A stretch of DNA of 64,000 nt from Pseudomonas sp. DC1.2 (GCF_034351645.1 NZ_CP133782.1:3415001-3479000); one strand, 5' to 3'; shown: positions 1-9,607, numbered from the stretch's first letter. Made by a program: numbers and translations. The notes: generated from the sequence alone by a model not told the origin.

Positions 1-1198
1 TAAACGCAGCAGATTCAGCCTGCATTTGCTCTTCTGTGCAGAAGATATGGGCATCGTCCTGCGTAAACGCACGCACCCGCATGATGCCGTGCAACGCACC
101 CGACGGTTCATTGCGGTGGCAAGCACCGAATTCGGCCAAGCGCATTGGCAGCTCGCGATAACTTTTCAGGCCTTGATTGAACACTTGCACGTGACAAGGG
201 CAGTTCATTGGCTTGATGGCGTAGTCGCGATTTTCCGACTGCGTGGTGAACATGTTGTCGGCATAGTTGGCCCAGTGCCCGGATTTCTCCCAAAGGCTGC
301 GGTCAACGACTTGCGGAGTTTTGATCTCCAGATAGCCATTGTCTCGCTGAACCTTACGCATATATTGCTCAAGCACTTGATACAGAGTCCAGCCGTTAGG
401 GTGCCAGAACACCATACCCGGCGCCTCTTCCTGGGTATGAAACAGGCCCAGTCGTTTGCCAATTTTGCGGTGATCACGCTTTTCAGCTTCTTCAATGCGC
501 TGAACGTAAGCCGCCAACTGCTTCTTGTCTGCCCAAGCGGTGCCGTAAACGCGCTGCAATTGCTCGTTCTTGGCATCGCCACGCCAGTAGGCTCCAGACA
601 GCTTCGTCAGTTTGAAGGATTTCAGGAAGCGAGTGTTCGGCACGTGCGGACCGCGGCACATGTCGACGTATTCTTCGTGATAGTAAAGGCCCATGGCCTG
701 CTCATTTGGCATGTCATCGACCAGGCGTAACTTGTAGTCTTCGCCTCGCGCCTTGAACACTTCAATTACTTCCGCGCGCGGTGTGATCTTCTTGATCACG
801 TCGTAGTCTTTTTCGATCAGCTGCTGCATGCGCTGTTCGATAGCGGCCATGTCGTCCGGAGTAAACGGACGTTCGAAGGCGATGTCGTAATAGAAACCTT
901 CGTCGATAACCGGACCAATGACCATCCTAGCAGTCGGATACAGTTGTTTGACCGCATGACCGACCAGGTGAGCGCAAGAGTGGCGAATGATCTCCAGCCC
1001 CTCTTCATCCTTTGGCGTAATAATTTGCAGCGTGGAATCACTGTCAATAAGGTCGCTGGCGTCCACCAGCTTACCATTGACCTTGCCTGCTACAGTGGCC
1101 TTGGCCAGGCCTGCACCAATGGATGCGGCGACCTCGGCTACGGAAACCGGGTGATCGAATGTACGTTGACTGCCGTCGGGAAGAGTAATAGTTGGCAT
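1..1198 (-). CDS. thrS: Threonyl-tRNA synthetase, 5' part (runs off left edge)
   Basis: Charges tRNA-Thr with threonine in the cytoplasm. About 399 N-terminal residues lie in the window. The order is a TGS domain (about residues 1-61), the editing domain with its HxxxH pair (H73 and H77 in RHSCAH) and the CRGPH motif near residue 180, then the start of the class II catalytic core. The core includes a motif-2-like segment [15 protein letters not shown], which continues past the edge. The ATG at 1198 is chosen because [10 protein letters not shown] is the family's usual N-terminus and a strong AGGAGAGGAGG ribosome site sits just upstream. The C-terminal anticodon-binding domain is outside the window. 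The identification is secure. Confidence 0.97.
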   Translation of the reverse strand, partial: MPTITLPDGSQRTFDHPVSVAEVAASIGAGLAKATVAGKVNGKLVDASDLIDSDSTLQIITPKDEEGLEIIRHSCAHLVGHAVKQLYPTARMVIGPVIDEGFYYDIAFERPFTPDDMAAIEQRMQQLIEKDYDVIKKITPRAEVIEVFKARGEDYKLRLVDDMPNEQAMGLYYHEEYVDMCRGPHVPNTRFLKSFKLTKLSGAYWRGDAKNEQLQRVYGTAWADKKQLAAYVQRIEEAEKRDHRKIGKRLGLFHTQEEAPGMVFWHPNGWTLYQVLEQYMRKVQRDNGYLEIKTPQVVDRSLWEKSGHWANYADNMFTTQSENRDYAIKPMNCPCHVQVFNQGLKSYRELPMRLAEFGACHRNEPSGALHGIMRVRAFTQDDAHIFCTEEQMQAESAAF

Positions 1199-1580
1199 GG
1201 CGCCTCCTCTCCTAGTGGTGACCCCTACCAAAGGTCACGTGGGTTGGGATGAGCCAGTACAAGATCCGATTCAGGCCATTCAATAACGAACGCCTGCCTT
1301 ACAGCGGCAGGAGCCTTGCGGCCAACCGGAAACCGAATCAGAGTGACTGGGATTCAAATCAGGGTTATTCGTGCCTTTGCCATCACCGGTGGCCGAAGCT
1401 CATCCGGAGTCCGCAAAGGCCGAGCTGGCATGCTAGCACAGATGAACGGTCATCAACGTGCATGCCAATTGGTCAGTGGAGATTTCTCTGTTTTTGCGTC
1501 ACAAAGTGAACTTGAGATATACGCGCCACCTCAAATAGTCTGAAAATCGCTACAGATTATCGACCCTAGGAGTTTCATTC
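1199..1580. other. thrS leader and promoter region, no gene
   Basis: This 382-bp gap separates thrS from the divergent small secreted protein. Short open frames here have no ribosome site and no protein character. A cctgcc/ggcagg hairpin lies at 1293-1311. A weak sigma70-like pair reads on the minus strand (TTGATG at 1451-1456, TAGCAT at 1430-1435), with only 15 bp between them, so the promoter call is uncertain. A structured thrS leader of about 200 nt would follow from it, but I recognise no known regulatory RNA. Confidence 0.35.
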
Positions 1581-1883
1581 ATGCGCCTTATCCGCCTTTT
1601 AGCCCTCGCCTCCCCACTGGTAATGCTGCTGCCATTGAGCGCACAAGCGGCCTGGCCTACAGGAGCTCGCGAAAGCTATATGAAGGACTGTGTCGCCGCT
1701 GCAAGCCAGAACATCGACCAAAAATCCGCTGAGCAACATTGCGCATGCGGCGCCGACAAGCTCAACGAAAAATTCACCAGCACGGAAATTGCTGAACTCA
1801 TGAGCAAGCAAAAGCAACCTAGCGTCGAGCTTCGAACCAAGGCTCTGGATGCCATTCAAGCGTGTCGGGCAACAGCAAAATAA
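1581..1883 (+). CDS. Small exported protein with four cysteines, function unknown
   Basis: A 100-aa protein with a signal peptide (MRLIRLLALASPLVMLLPLSAQA, cleavage near residue 23), so it probably acts in the periplasm. The mature part is about 77 residues and carries four cysteines (KDC, HCAC, QAC) that could form two disulphides. No enzyme motif is visible. An AGGAG ribosome site lies about 8 bp before the ATG. It is a single-gene unit between thrS and the cold-shock gene. It resembles conserved small Pseudomonas proteins of unknown role; no function can be assigned. Confidence 0.7.
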   Translation: MRLIRLLALASPLVMLLPLSAQAAWPTGARESYMKDCVAAASQNIDQKSAEQHCACGADKLNEKFTSTEIAELMSKQKQPSVELRTKALDAIQACRATAK

Positions 1884-1992
1884 ATTACTGCCAAGTGAAA
1901 ATCATCACTCCTGACGACTGAAACACGGCTTAAAAAACAGCTTTTCAGACAAATTACGTAGGTTTTACAGCTTTTTTTACGGTCATCACTTT

Positions 1993-2027
1993 TAGCTGAA
2001 AGCCTTTTAAAACGCGGCTTTCAGCTA
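1993..2027. repeat. 12-bp perfect inverted repeat
   Basis: TAGCTGAAAGCC (1993-2004) is repeated inverted at 2016-2027 with an 11-nt loop. It lies between the small exported protein and the cold-shock gene. No T-run follows in either direction, so it is not a classical terminator. It could be an mRNA-end stabiliser or a protein site. Confidence 0.55.
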
Positions 2028-2176
2028 CATCAAGCGGCAAAGAAAACACGACTGACAGGCAAACAGCACGTCCAGGGGGCTCCCAAAGCGAACATTTCGA
2101 CTATGATAGTCCGGTGTGCCCAGTTGGCCTGAGCAGCACAGCACTACTGAAAATATATGTTTCTTGGAGATACACC

Positions 2177-2389
2177 ATGTCTAATCGCCAAACCGGCACC
2201 GTTAAATGGTTCAACGATGAAAAAGGCTTCGGCTTCATCACTCCTCAAGGTGGCGGTGACGACCTGTTCGTACACTTCAAAGCTATCGAAAGCGACGGTT
2301 TCAAAAGCCTGAAAGAAGGCCAAACCGTTTCCTTCGTGGCTGAGAAAGGCCAAAAGGGTATGCAAGCTGCACAAGTTCGCGCAGAGTAA
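2177..2389 (+). CDS. Cold-shock protein (CspA family)
   Basis: A 70-aa single-domain nucleic-acid chaperone that melts mRNA structure. Both RNA-binding motifs are present: RNP1-like KGFGFI (about residues 17-22) and RNP2-like DLFVHF (about 30-35). An upstream in-frame ATG at 2114 would add 21 residues with no family counterpart. The ATG at 2177 has GGAGA at the right distance and gives the usual length. The AT-rich region before it and the 60-nt or longer leader are typical of this family, whose leaders often control cold induction, but I cannot delimit a thermosensor. The gene is monocistronic and closed by a strong terminator. Confidence 0.95.
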   Translation: MSNRQTGTVKWFNDEKGFGFITPQGGGDDLFVHFKAIESDGFKSLKEGQTVSFVAEKGQKGMQAAQVRAE

Positions 2390-2403
2390 TTTTCTGGCGC
2401 ACT

Positions 2404-2436
2404 AAAAAAACCCCGTCCTTGTGACGGGGTTTTTTA
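2404..2436. terminator. Intrinsic terminator after the cold-shock gene (bidirectional)
   Basis: Stem CCCCGTC (2411-2417)/GACGGGG (2423-2429) with a 5-nt loop, flanked by an A-run on the left and a T-run on the right. It can therefore serve both the cold-shock gene and the convergent lipoprotein gene. Confidence 0.93.
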
Positions 2437-2460
2437 TGCGTGAAAAAAACAGCAGAGCTT

Positions 2461-2778
2461 TCAGCCGCAGTTGATGTGCATGACCACCAGGTTGTTATCG
2501 GTATTCAGGTTCAGGCGGTCGGAGCGGTACTCCAGCGTTACCATATCGTTGGGCTTGAGGAATCGAGCATTCTGCGCACCTGCGCGAGCACGGGCCTGTT
2601 CAAGCAGTTCAGACGAAGCCTTTTGACCAATGGCGAACTCTGCAGCCTTTGCTTCACAACGGCTGTGACCGGTATCAGTCACGCCAGCATCCTTCGTGGT
2701 CTCGGTGGAGGATGTACTGCAACCGGCTAGCGTGGCAACGGCCAACAAAGTACCCAATGACGCGAGCTTCCAAGGCAT
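2461..2778 (-). CDS. Lipoprotein of the I78 peptidase-inhibitor family
   Basis: 105 aa. The signal ends in a lipobox (TLAGC, Cys about residue 19), so the protein is predicted to be a periplasm-facing lipoprotein. The C-terminal half has the I78 pattern: a conserved Cys after the linker (SRCEAK), an 'IGQKAS' loop, a strand segment VTLEYRSDRLNLNTDNN and the closing IxxINCG. Two cysteines (CEAK and NCG) could form the family disulphide. Family members inhibit serine proteases; the target here is unknown. The ATG at 2778 is preferred over one six codons upstream because GAAGGAGG precedes it. It converges on the cold-shock gene. Confidence 0.82.
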   Translation of the reverse strand: MPWKLASLGTLLAVATLAGCSTSSTETTKDAGVTDTGHSRCEAKAAEFAIGQKASSELLEQARARAGAQNARFLKPNDMVTLEYRSDRLNLNTDNNLVVMHINCG

Positions 2779-2940
2779 GAAGCCTCCTTCTTTCAATAGT
2801 TAAGCTGAGATCGTGCGACCGCTAATCGGGTGCTTGGTTTCAATTGGCTTGCTATAAGCCATCAATCCGGACAGTCGGCTAGTTTGCCTGAGCAGTCCCG
2901 CATAGCTCACTTCGCAATCGTGACTGAATATGAACAGCGC

Positions 2941-3246
2941 TCAATAAACGTCGATGTAATCAAAAGGCGGATTCGGCCAATTTTCCTTTAAAGCATTAAA
3001 AATCTGCATGACCCACACCTCATCGCTGGCCGCGACCCGTCCGACATAACCAGAGCCCTTGGCCCAAGTCTCCAGACGAAACAGTAGGCCATCAATGTCA
3101 GTGCCTCCCACAAGGCCCGATGAAATGTAAGCGATGCCACCCTTGCTCACCCGCAACTGAGTGTGTTCATCGTCGCTGGCAGAGGCCAGCAGCTGACGCA
3201 CCGACTCGAGGGTCAAGCTGTTTGGTGTATTCAAATCGATCTGCAC
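2941..3246 (-). CDS. Hypothetical protein, about 101 aa
   Basis: No recognised family. The frame is open from a TTG at 3294, but GTG at 3246 has AAGGA seven bases upstream and starts the protein as (M)QIDLNTPNSLTLESVR, so I prefer it. The sequence is acidic, soluble and has no signal peptide or membrane segment. It ends with an aromatic-rich tail (PPFDYIDVY). It is divergent from the small gene at 3380. The function is unknown, and being a conserved Pseudomonas protein is only an impression. Confidence 0.5.
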   Translation of the reverse strand: MQIDLNTPNSLTLESVRQLLASASDDEHTQLRVSKGGIAYISSGLVGGTDIDGLLFRLETWAKGSGYVGRVAASDEVWVMQIFNALKENWPNPPFDYIDVY

Positions 3247-3379
3247 AGCGCTGTCCTTCAACAATCGAGAAAGACCAAGTGTCGCATGGCGCAACGTTGA
3301 TGCCTAAGTCGCAGTGCCAAACGCCGCGCAAAAATGGTTAACTCGACACTCAGACTATCCTTACTTCACGAGCGCCCTC

Positions 3380-3592
3380 ATGACCACCGTAAGCATCGAC
3401 GCCGACATCAAAGCCAAGTGGCCACAAGGCCACAGCTCTTATAGCCCCGGCAGCCCGGAAGAGTTGGCAATTATTGGTATCGATCTGCTGGTCAAGGAAT
3501 TGGGCACGCAAGCCGCCCAATCCTTTATCGCGCAAATATTCGAGAAGTACCCAACCGACCATATGGGCACGCCGCATACCGAGAGAGTGTAA
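3380..3592 (+). CDS. Small hypothetical protein, 70 aa
   Basis: The frame is open from a GTG at 3314, but the ATG at 3380 begins a more protein-like stretch (MTTVSIDADIKAKWPQGH). No good ribosome site precedes either start. It is a soluble, mixed-charge protein with no motif I recognise. It converges on the nucleoside hydrolase with a shared terminator at 3595-3616. It may be a real small gene, but evidence is limited to length and composition. Confidence 0.4.
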   Translation: MTTVSIDADIKAKWPQGHSSYSPGSPEELAIIGIDLLVKELGTQAAQSFIAQIFEKYPTDHMGTPHTERV

Positions 3593-3594
3593 AA

Positions 3595-3616
3595 CCCGCA
3601 GGAAGGCACCTGCGGG
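3595..3616. terminator. Hairpin terminator ending the ribose operon
   Basis: CCCGCAGG (3595-3602)/CCTGCGGG (3609-3616) with a 6-nt loop sits between the convergent small gene and the nucleoside hydrolase. A short T-run on the minus-strand side (from AAAA at 3591) supports termination of the ribose operon. Confidence 0.75.
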
Positions 3617-3623
3617 AACAGGC

Positions 3624-4652
3624 TTACTTCAGACGGGCCAGACGCTGGGTCAGTAAGTCGAAGAAGCCCTGAGCATCGCCATTTTCAACCCAGAAAGCAT
3701 TTTTTGGTGCCTTAAGGCCGTCATACCAGTCGACTACGGTCTGACCGAAGGTAGGACCTTCGCGACTGTCGATGACCACGTTTACGGAGCGCCCCGTAAA
3801 CAGTTCAGGCTTAAGCAAATAAGCGACAACCGTTGCATCATGCACAGGGCCGCCCGTTATGCCGTAGTGCTCCATATCGCCTTTGACATATTCATTGAGA
3901 ATGTCGCCCACGATCTTGCCTGCGTTGTTATTAATCGCCGCAATCTGCTTCAGACGCGCCTCGCTGGTGAGGATTTTGTGGGTCACGTCCAGCGGCAGAT
4001 AAGTCAGTTTTACACCACTTTTTAACACTACTTCCGCCGCCTGCGGATCGGCGAACAGATTGAACTCAGCCACAGGGGTGATGTTGCCGCCATTAAAATG
4101 CGCCCCCCCCATCACAACCACCTCCTTGATACCCTCAGTGATTTCGGGAGCCTGTATCAGTGCCAGCGCCAAATTAGTCTGTGGACCGAGCATGGCGATA
4201 GTGATGCTGTGCGGCTTGGCACCTCTCAGGGTATCGATCAAGTAATTGACCGCATTGCCCTTAGCCAGGCCTTCCTTCGGCTCATGTACCGTCACACCCG
4301 ACAGACCTTCCTTGCCATGGATGTTCTCGGCGTAGATTGGCGTTCGCATCAACGGTTTCGGAGCACCGGCATAGACCGGTACTTCCTCACGCCCTGCCCA
4401 CTCTCGAGCCAGACGCGCGTTACGCGAAGTCTTGTCCAGACGCACGTTACCGGCCACGGTGGTCAACGCCCGGATGCTCAGTTCCTCCGGCGATGCCAGA
4501 GCAAACAGCAAGGCGACAACATCGTCGGCACCCGGGTCGGTGTCGATGATCAGGTCGATCTTTTCCGCCGCATGGGCGCTTGTTGCAGTAATCAGGGACA
4601 AGAGCAGCAGACTCCGGAGCAGATGGTGCAGTTTCTGAGCATAGCGGTGCAT
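3624..4652 (-). CDS. Exported nucleoside hydrolase (IUNH family)
   Basis: 342 aa. Hydrolyses the N-glycosidic bond of nucleosides to give ribose plus base. The metal-binding family signature DTDPGADD follows directly after an N-terminal signal peptide (about residues 1-28, ending SAHA). A further conserved block GPLTN-like (MLGPQTNLALAL) and the C-terminal 'GGPVHDATVVAYLL' metal and active-site segment are present. It is the last gene of the rbs operon, 45 bp after rbsD. The inference is that it frees ribose from nucleosides in the periplasm and that ribose is then imported by RbsABC. The signal peptide is the unusual feature, since many family members are cytosolic. Confidence 0.9.
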   Translation of the reverse strand: MHRYAQKLHHLLRSLLLLSLITATSAHAAEKIDLIIDTDPGADDVVALLFALASPEELSIRALTTVAGNVRLDKTSRNARLAREWAGREEVPVYAGAPKPLMRTPIYAENIHGKEGLSGVTVHEPKEGLAKGNAVNYLIDTLRGAKPHSITIAMLGPQTNLALALIQAPEITEGIKEVVVMGGAHFNGGNITPVAEFNLFADPQAAEVVLKSGVKLTYLPLDVTHKILTSEARLKQIAAINNNAGKIVGDILNEYVKGDMEHYGITGGPVHDATVVAYLLKPELFTGRSVNVVIDSREGPTFGQTVVDWYDGLKAPKNAFWVENGDAQGFFDLLTQRLARLK

Positions 4653-4697
4653 AGCGCACTCCTTGTGCGTGGGAAAACAAAAAAGGGGGTAACCGAC

Positions 4698-5102
4698 TTA
4701 GAACGTGACTCCCGACACCAGCACGATGTTGCAGTACGGCTGACACTCACCGGTACGAACAATCGCCCGCGCCTGCCGACTAAGGACTTTGAACTGATCA
4801 TGGCTGAGCAGCTCTCGCTGGCCCAGCGCACCTTCGATATTCAGTTGATCCAATACCACTAAGGAAGTCGGTTGCTTGTCGAGGGTCTCATGCGCCAGCA
4901 CATGCTTTTCAACCTGCATCTCACTCAATACCACGCTCAAAGTGCTGATAAAGTCAGGAATACCATGGGTCAATGCCAGATCGATCAGTTCGACACCAGG
5001 CGGCACCGGTAAGCCGGCATCACCGATAACCACCATATCGCCATGACCAAGGGAGGCGATAAGCCGCGACAGCGCTATGTTAAGCAAAGGAGTTTTTTTC
5101 AT
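4698..5102 (-). CDS. rbsD: D-ribose pyranase
   Basis: 134 aa, the usual length for RbsD. Interconverts beta-pyranose and beta-furanose ribose so that ribokinase can use it. The catalytic His20 is in LGHGD near the N-terminus, followed by the family pattern '[16 protein letters not shown]'. The C-terminus has the conserved '[20 protein letters not shown]'. The start codon overlaps the stop of rbsK by four bases (5099-5102), so the two are translationally coupled. Confidence 0.96.
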   Translation of the reverse strand: MKKTPLLNIALSRLIASLGHGDMVVIGDAGLPVPPGVELIDLALTHGIPDFISTLSVVLSEMQVEKHVLAHETLDKQPTSLVVLDQLNIEGALGQRELLSHDQFKVLSRQARAIVRTGECQPYCNIVLVSGVTF

Positions 5103-6016
5103 GGTGCTTTAAAAGCCTGTACATCGCGTAGGGTAGGAATCGAAGGTTGCGCCCCCGCACGGGTGACCGACAGGGCCGCAGCGACCTGACCGAAACGAAT
5201 CGCTTCGGCTTCGCTTTTTCCGGCCGACAGAGCAGCGGCGAAACCGCCAACAAAGGTGTCGCCGGCAGCCGTCGTATCAACGGCCTTAACTTTAGGCGCA
5301 GCAAAATGCTCGATGCCTGCGCTGCTGGCAAACAGCGAACCCTGAGCACCAAGGGTGATAATTACCTTGTGCACCCCCATGGTGATCAACCGGAGCGCTG
5401 CGATTTTCGCGGTTTCCAGGGAATCCACCGACACACCGCTGAGCGCCGAGGCTTCGCTTTCGTTAGGAATCAGATAGTCAATGGACGCGTACCAATCCAC
5501 CGGTAGCGGTCGACTGGCCGGTGCCGGATTAAGAATCACGGTCTTACCAAGCTCTCGGCCGCGTTTGAGCGCATGCCCCACCGTTGCATCCGGTACTTCC
5601 AACTGACAAATGATCACATCCGCCGCTTGCAAGACAGCATCGAAACGATCAACGACTTCTGAAGTCAGCGCACCATTAGCGCCGGCAACGATGACGATCG
5701 CGTTCTGACTATTGTCATCAACCACGATTAACGCAACGCCACTGGAGCCGTCAACGGTACTGACCGCCTGACAATCGATATGCTCGGCCATCAACGCAGC
5801 GCGCAACTCATCACCGTAAGCGTCACAGCCCACGCAACCGACCATAGAGACCTTCGCGCCCAACCGTGACGCGGCAACTGCCTGATTCGCACCCTTGCCA
5901 CCTGAAACGGTGGCAAACGATTGACCAATCAGCGTTTCACCTCCACGGGGCAAACGGGGCGCGCGAGTCACCAAATCCATGTTCAGACTGCCTATTACCA
6001 CTACTTTTGCTGGCAT
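5099..6016 (-). CDS. rbsK: Ribokinase
   Basis: 305 aa, PfkB family. Phosphorylates D-ribose at O5 with ATP, giving ribose-5-phosphate for the pentose phosphate pathway. The sugar-binding motif GGKGANQA is near residue 40. The catalytic block [13 protein letters not shown], with the general base Asp, is near residue 245. It lies 24 bp after rbsR and overlaps rbsD. Length and motifs fit an intact enzyme. Confidence 0.97.
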   Translation of the reverse strand: MPAKVVVIGSLNMDLVTRAPRLPRGGETLIGQSFATVSGGKGANQAVAASRLGAKVSMVGCVGCDAYGDELRAALMAEHIDCQAVSTVDGSSGVALIVVDDNSQNAIVIVAGANGALTSEVVDRFDAVLQAADVIICQLEVPDATVGHALKRGRELGKTVILNPAPASRPLPVDWYASIDYLIPNESEASALSGVSVDSLETAKIAALRLITMGVHKVIITLGAQGSLFASSAGIEHFAAPKVKAVDTTAAGDTFVGGFAAALSAGKSEAEAIRFGQVAAALSVTRAGAQPSIPTLRDVQAFKAP

Positions 6017-6040
6017 GCATCACTACTCGTTAAGTCGATT

Positions 6041-7060
6041 TCAGCGGTATTCAGCGAATGCACCGGCCAGCGGCGCAGTCGACTCTCGCAGGACAATACT
6101 GGGCGTCACGATTCGCTGATCGATGGCCAAATCCGGTGTAGCGATCCGGCGTAATAAAACTTCGGCGGCCATTTCTCCAAGCTGCAGAATCGACTGACCG
6201 ACGGTGGTTAACGCCGGATAGACATAACGGCTCATCTGGATATCGTCGAAGCCAATCACTGACAACTCGGCAGGTACGCGAACATTGCGCTCGGCGGCGG
6301 CACGCAGCACACCGATACCGATCATGTCGTTACCGGCAAAAATTGCGCTGGGAGGATTTTTCTCCAGCAATCTCGCCGCCGCGTTATAACCCCCGGTGCT
6401 GGTAAAGTCGCTTTCGAGCATTCGCTCGCGCGGCACGTCAATACCCGCCTCTTTCAGCGCGCGGCAATACCCGGCCAGACGCATCTGAGCCACGCTGGTG
6501 GTCGCCGGACCGCCAATCGTAGCGATATCTCGATGCCCTAACTCCAGAAGGTGCCGAGTCGCCAGATAGGCGCCGTATTCATGGTCGATGCGCACCAGAT
6601 CTGCTTCGACGCCGTCCAGCCCTCGGTCGACGATCACCATCGGTGTGCGCACGTTCGCCAGGCCTTGCGCCAGCCCACTGTCACCGCCGGCCGACGCCAC
6701 AATCAACCCGTCGATGCGCTTTTCCAATAGCACGCGTAGATAGCTGCGCTGTTTGTCCGGGTTATCATCGGAGTTACAAAGGATCACGCAGTAACCATTA
6801 CGCTCGCAGTAGTCTTCAATGCCGCGAGCCAACTCAGCGAAGTACGGGTTAAGGCTGTTCGGCACCAAGAGACCAATGGTAGCCGTGGTCTTGGCCTTCA
6901 AAGACCGAGCCACGGCACTGGGCACATAGTCGAGGCTTTTGATCGCCGCCTCGACCTTGACTCGCACTTCCTCGCTGACCGGACGCGTCTTGTTCACCAC
7001 GTGGGAAACGGTGGTGTAGGAAATGCCTGCGAGTGCTGCTACATCCTTGATGGTTGCCAT
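6041..7060 (-). CDS. rbsR: LacI-family repressor of the ribose operon
   Basis: 339 aa. An N-terminal LacI helix-turn-helix (ATIKDVAALAGISYTTVSHV, residues 2-21) with a hinge helix segment near residue 50 is followed by a periplasmic-binding-protein-like effector domain. It lies inside the operon, 3 bp after rbsC, as in other Pseudomonas rbs clusters. A perfect palindrome CGCAAACGTTTGCG in front of rbsB is the obvious candidate operator. D-ribose as inducer is inferred from E. coli RbsR. Confidence 0.93.
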   Translation of the reverse strand: MATIKDVAALAGISYTTVSHVVNKTRPVSEEVRVKVEAAIKSLDYVPSAVARSLKAKTTATIGLLVPNSLNPYFAELARGIEDYCERNGYCVILCNSDDNPDKQRSYLRVLLEKRIDGLIVASAGGDSGLAQGLANVRTPMVIVDRGLDGVEADLVRIDHEYGAYLATRHLLELGHRDIATIGGPATTSVAQMRLAGYCRALKEAGIDVPRERMLESDFTSTGGYNAAARLLEKNPPSAIFAGNDMIGIGVLRAAAERNVRVPAELSVIGFDDIQMSRYVYPALTTVGQSILQLGEMAAEVLLRRIATPDLAIDQRIVTPSIVLRESTAPLAGAFAEYR

Positions 7061-7063
7061 GTA

Positions 7064-8041
7064 TCAAGTCCGCCGGCTTGCGCGCTGACTGCGATAAGTG
7101 TCAAGGACCACTGCCACCACAATAACCGCACCGGTGATGATGCGCTTGGTCGGTTCGGTCGCGCCAATTTGCGCAAGACCGGCAGCCAGTACAGAGATGA
7201 TCAGAACGCCAAAAAACGTACTGATGACCGAACCCCGGCCGCCCATTAGGCTAGTACCACCAATGACCACTGCGGCGATTACTTGCAGCTCCAGGCCGGA
7301 ACCCGCATTTGGGTCCGCCGCTTCGAGACGGGAAATCTGAAACAGCGCTGCGACGCCGGCCAACAGGCCCATCAGACTGAACACCAGGATCTTGTAGGGC
7401 TTTGGATTGATCCCCGCAAGACGCACCGCTTCTTCGTTGGTGCCGATACCGATCAGGTAGCGACCAAACACGGTACGGGTCAGCACAGCCTGGGCGGCGA
7501 TGATGATCAAAAAGGCAATGATGAACGACGGCGAAATACCGAAAGCAATCGGGTCAGACAACCAGGCAAACGAATCACCAATGTAAGCCGTGCGCGAGCC
7601 GGTCATCTGGTAAGCGAGGCCTCGGGCCATTTCCAGCACACCCAGGGACACGATGAACGACGGGATACGCCAGGCCACGGTGATCGAACCGGTGACCGTC
7701 CCCGCCAGCGCCGCAACTGCCATGCCCAGCAAAGCGGACGGCAAGACGCTCCAGCCCCAGCCGAGAATCGCCACGCTGACCGCCGAAGCTGCTAGCGCCA
7801 ATACCGAACCGACCGACAGGTCGATACCGCCGATAATCAACACGAACGTCATGCCGACCGCCAGCACCATCAAATCTGGAATCTGGTTGGCCAGGGTACT
7901 GAAAGTGTCATACGACAGAAAATGGCTGCTCAGAACCGAGAACAGCGCGACCATCGCCAGTAATGCACCGGCCAGGCCCAGGTAGGTGCCCAGCCCGTAA
8001 AAATTGCCACTACGTTTACCGGCAGATGCTGCAGTTTTCAT
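7064..8041 (-). CDS. rbsC: Ribose ABC transporter, permease
   Basis: 325 aa integral inner-membrane protein with about eight to ten hydrophobic segments. Typical RbsC/AraH-family blocks are 'LIIGGIDLSVGSVLALAA' near residue 65 and the EAA-like loop 'EEAVRLAGINPKPYKI'. The 'GGTSLMGGRGS' segment near residue 265 is also conserved. Its ATG overlaps the stop of rbsA by four bases. It forms the translocation pore for RbsAB. Confidence 0.96.
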   Translation of the reverse strand: MKTAASAGKRSGNFYGLGTYLGLAGALLAMVALFSVLSSHFLSYDTFSTLANQIPDLMVLAVGMTFVLIIGGIDLSVGSVLALAASAVSVAILGWGWSVLPSALLGMAVAALAGTVTGSITVAWRIPSFIVSLGVLEMARGLAYQMTGSRTAYIGDSFAWLSDPIAFGISPSFIIAFLIIIAAQAVLTRTVFGRYLIGIGTNEEAVRLAGINPKPYKILVFSLMGLLAGVAALFQISRLEAADPNAGSGLELQVIAAVVIGGTSLMGGRGSVISTFFGVLIISVLAAGLAQIGATEPTKRIITGAVIVVAVVLDTYRSQRASRRT

Positions 8042-9591
8042 GGGAGATCCCTAGGCGCTGCTTCGTTGAGCAACGCATCACGTTTTTGGTAGCCGGCAAA
8101 AGCGGCAGCAAGCAAATCATCCTGGGTCCAGCTATTGCGCTCGAAAGTGTCAATCAGGCGCCCTGCCGACAACACACCGATCCGGTCGCAGATCAGCATC
8201 AGTTCCCGCAGGTCACTCGACACCACCACCAGCGCTTTGCCCTGACGAGTCAATTCGCCCAGCAAGGCATAGATGTCGAACTTGGCGCCGACGTCGATAC
8301 CGCGAGTCGGTTCATCAAATAACATCACCGAACAATCGCGCTCCAGCCAACGGCCAATCACGACTTTCTGCTGGTTGCCACCGGACAATTCGGACACCAG
8401 TTGTGTCGGGCTGGAACTGCGGATACGCATCGCATCGATCTGACGCTGAGCCAAAGCCCTCTCTTCGTCGTTGTTGACAACACCGACACTGGAAATCACC
8501 GGCAGGTTACCCAAGGCGATGTTGGCGCTAATCGATTGAGTCAACAGCAGGCCTTCGCCCTTGCGGTCTTCGGTGATCAGGGCGATACCATGACTGACCG
8601 CATCAGCCGGGGACCGAATGCTGACGACTTTCGCCGGAGAACCCAGCGCGACCGTGCCGCTGTCCGCCATATCGGCGCCGAAAATCAGCCTCAGCAACTC
8701 GGTGCGCCCGGCCCCGATCAGCCCGGAAATACCGTAGATCTCACCGGCACGCACTTCGAAGGATACGTCGCGAACCTTGTCGGAACGAGTCAGGCCGGTG
8801 ACCGTCAAGGCCGGTGCGCCGATATTGCGCACGCCCATATCCATGTGTTCGCCCAACTCGCGGCCCACCATCAGGGTGACCAGTTGCTCGCTGTTGTAAT
8901 TGGCCATTGGCTCGACGCAGACCAGATTGCCGTCGCGCAGCACAGCGATGCGCTGGGCCACTCGCGCCAGCTCTTCGAGGCGGTGGGAAATGTAGATGAT
9001 CGACACGCCGCGGGCTTGCAGGCGGGTAATTTGCTCGAACAGCATCTCGACTTCGCGGGCCGTCAGCATCGCGGTCGGTTCGTCGAGGATCAGCACATGG
9101 CAGTCGCCGATCAGGTTGCGAGCGATCTCAACCATTTGCTGGTGACCGATGCCCAACTCGCCGACCAGGGTATCGGGGTCGATGGCATCAAGGCCGACCT
9201 GGGCCATAGCCTCGATCGCCGCCTTGCGCAGTTGCTTGCGGCTGATCCAGCCACCGTTACTGGGCAGGTTGTCGAGGAAGAGGTTTTCCGCAACCGACAG
9301 CGTCGGCAACAGATTGAGTTCTTGCATGACCATGCGGATGCCCAAATCTTCGGCCTGGGTCCGGCTGCCGGGGCGGTAGTCCTGCCCCTGAAATTGCATC
9401 TGGCCTGTGGTCGGCGTGACCAACCCACCGATGATTTTCGACAGGGTGCTTTTGCCCGCGCCGTTCTCACCGGTCAGCGCCAGCACTTCACCGCGCATCA
9501 ACGTCAGGTCAATGCCGGTCAGGACCGGTTGGGCATAGGTCTTGCCGATACCGCTGACCGAGAGGACAGCGTTCGGGGAGCAAACTGGCAT
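8038..9591 (-). CDS. rbsA: Ribose ABC transporter, double ATPase
   Basis: 517 aa with two ABC domains in tandem, as in all RbsA/XylG-type sugar importers. The first has Walker A GENGAGKST at about 41-49 and Walker B 'VLILDEPTA'. The second has a degenerate Walker A (SGLIGAGRTELL), signature LSGGNQQKV and Walker B 'VMLFDEPTRG'. The degenerate second site is normal for the family. It is downstream of rbsB, separated by a stable hairpin that probably lowers expression relative to the binding protein. Confidence 0.97.
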   Translation of the reverse strand: MPVCSPNAVLSVSGIGKTYAQPVLTGIDLTLMRGEVLALTGENGAGKSTLSKIIGGLVTPTTGQMQFQGQDYRPGSRTQAEDLGIRMVMQELNLLPTLSVAENLFLDNLPSNGGWISRKQLRKAAIEAMAQVGLDAIDPDTLVGELGIGHQQMVEIARNLIGDCHVLILDEPTAMLTAREVEMLFEQITRLQARGVSIIYISHRLEELARVAQRIAVLRDGNLVCVEPMANYNSEQLVTLMVGRELGEHMDMGVRNIGAPALTVTGLTRSDKVRDVSFEVRAGEIYGISGLIGAGRTELLRLIFGADMADSGTVALGSPAKVVSIRSPADAVSHGIALITEDRKGEGLLLTQSISANIALGNLPVISSVGVVNNDEERALAQRQIDAMRIRSSSPTQLVSELSGGNQQKVVIGRWLERDCSVMLFDEPTRGIDVGAKFDIYALLGELTRQGKALVVVSSDLRELMLICDRIGVLSAGRLIDTFERNSWTQDDLLAAAFAGYQKRDALLNEAAPRDLP

Positions 9592-9607
9592 AAAAAACTC
9601 TCCATGC

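Noticed and set aside
26..730. 234-codon plus-strand frame at the left edge
   Set aside because: Antisense to thrS; no ribosome site or protein family.
1249..1543. Overlapping short frames upstream of thrS
   Set aside because: No ribosome sites and implausible composition; the region is the thrS leader.
4098..4862. 254-codon plus-strand frame
   Set aside because: Antisense to the nucleoside hydrolase and rbsD; no ribosome site or motif.
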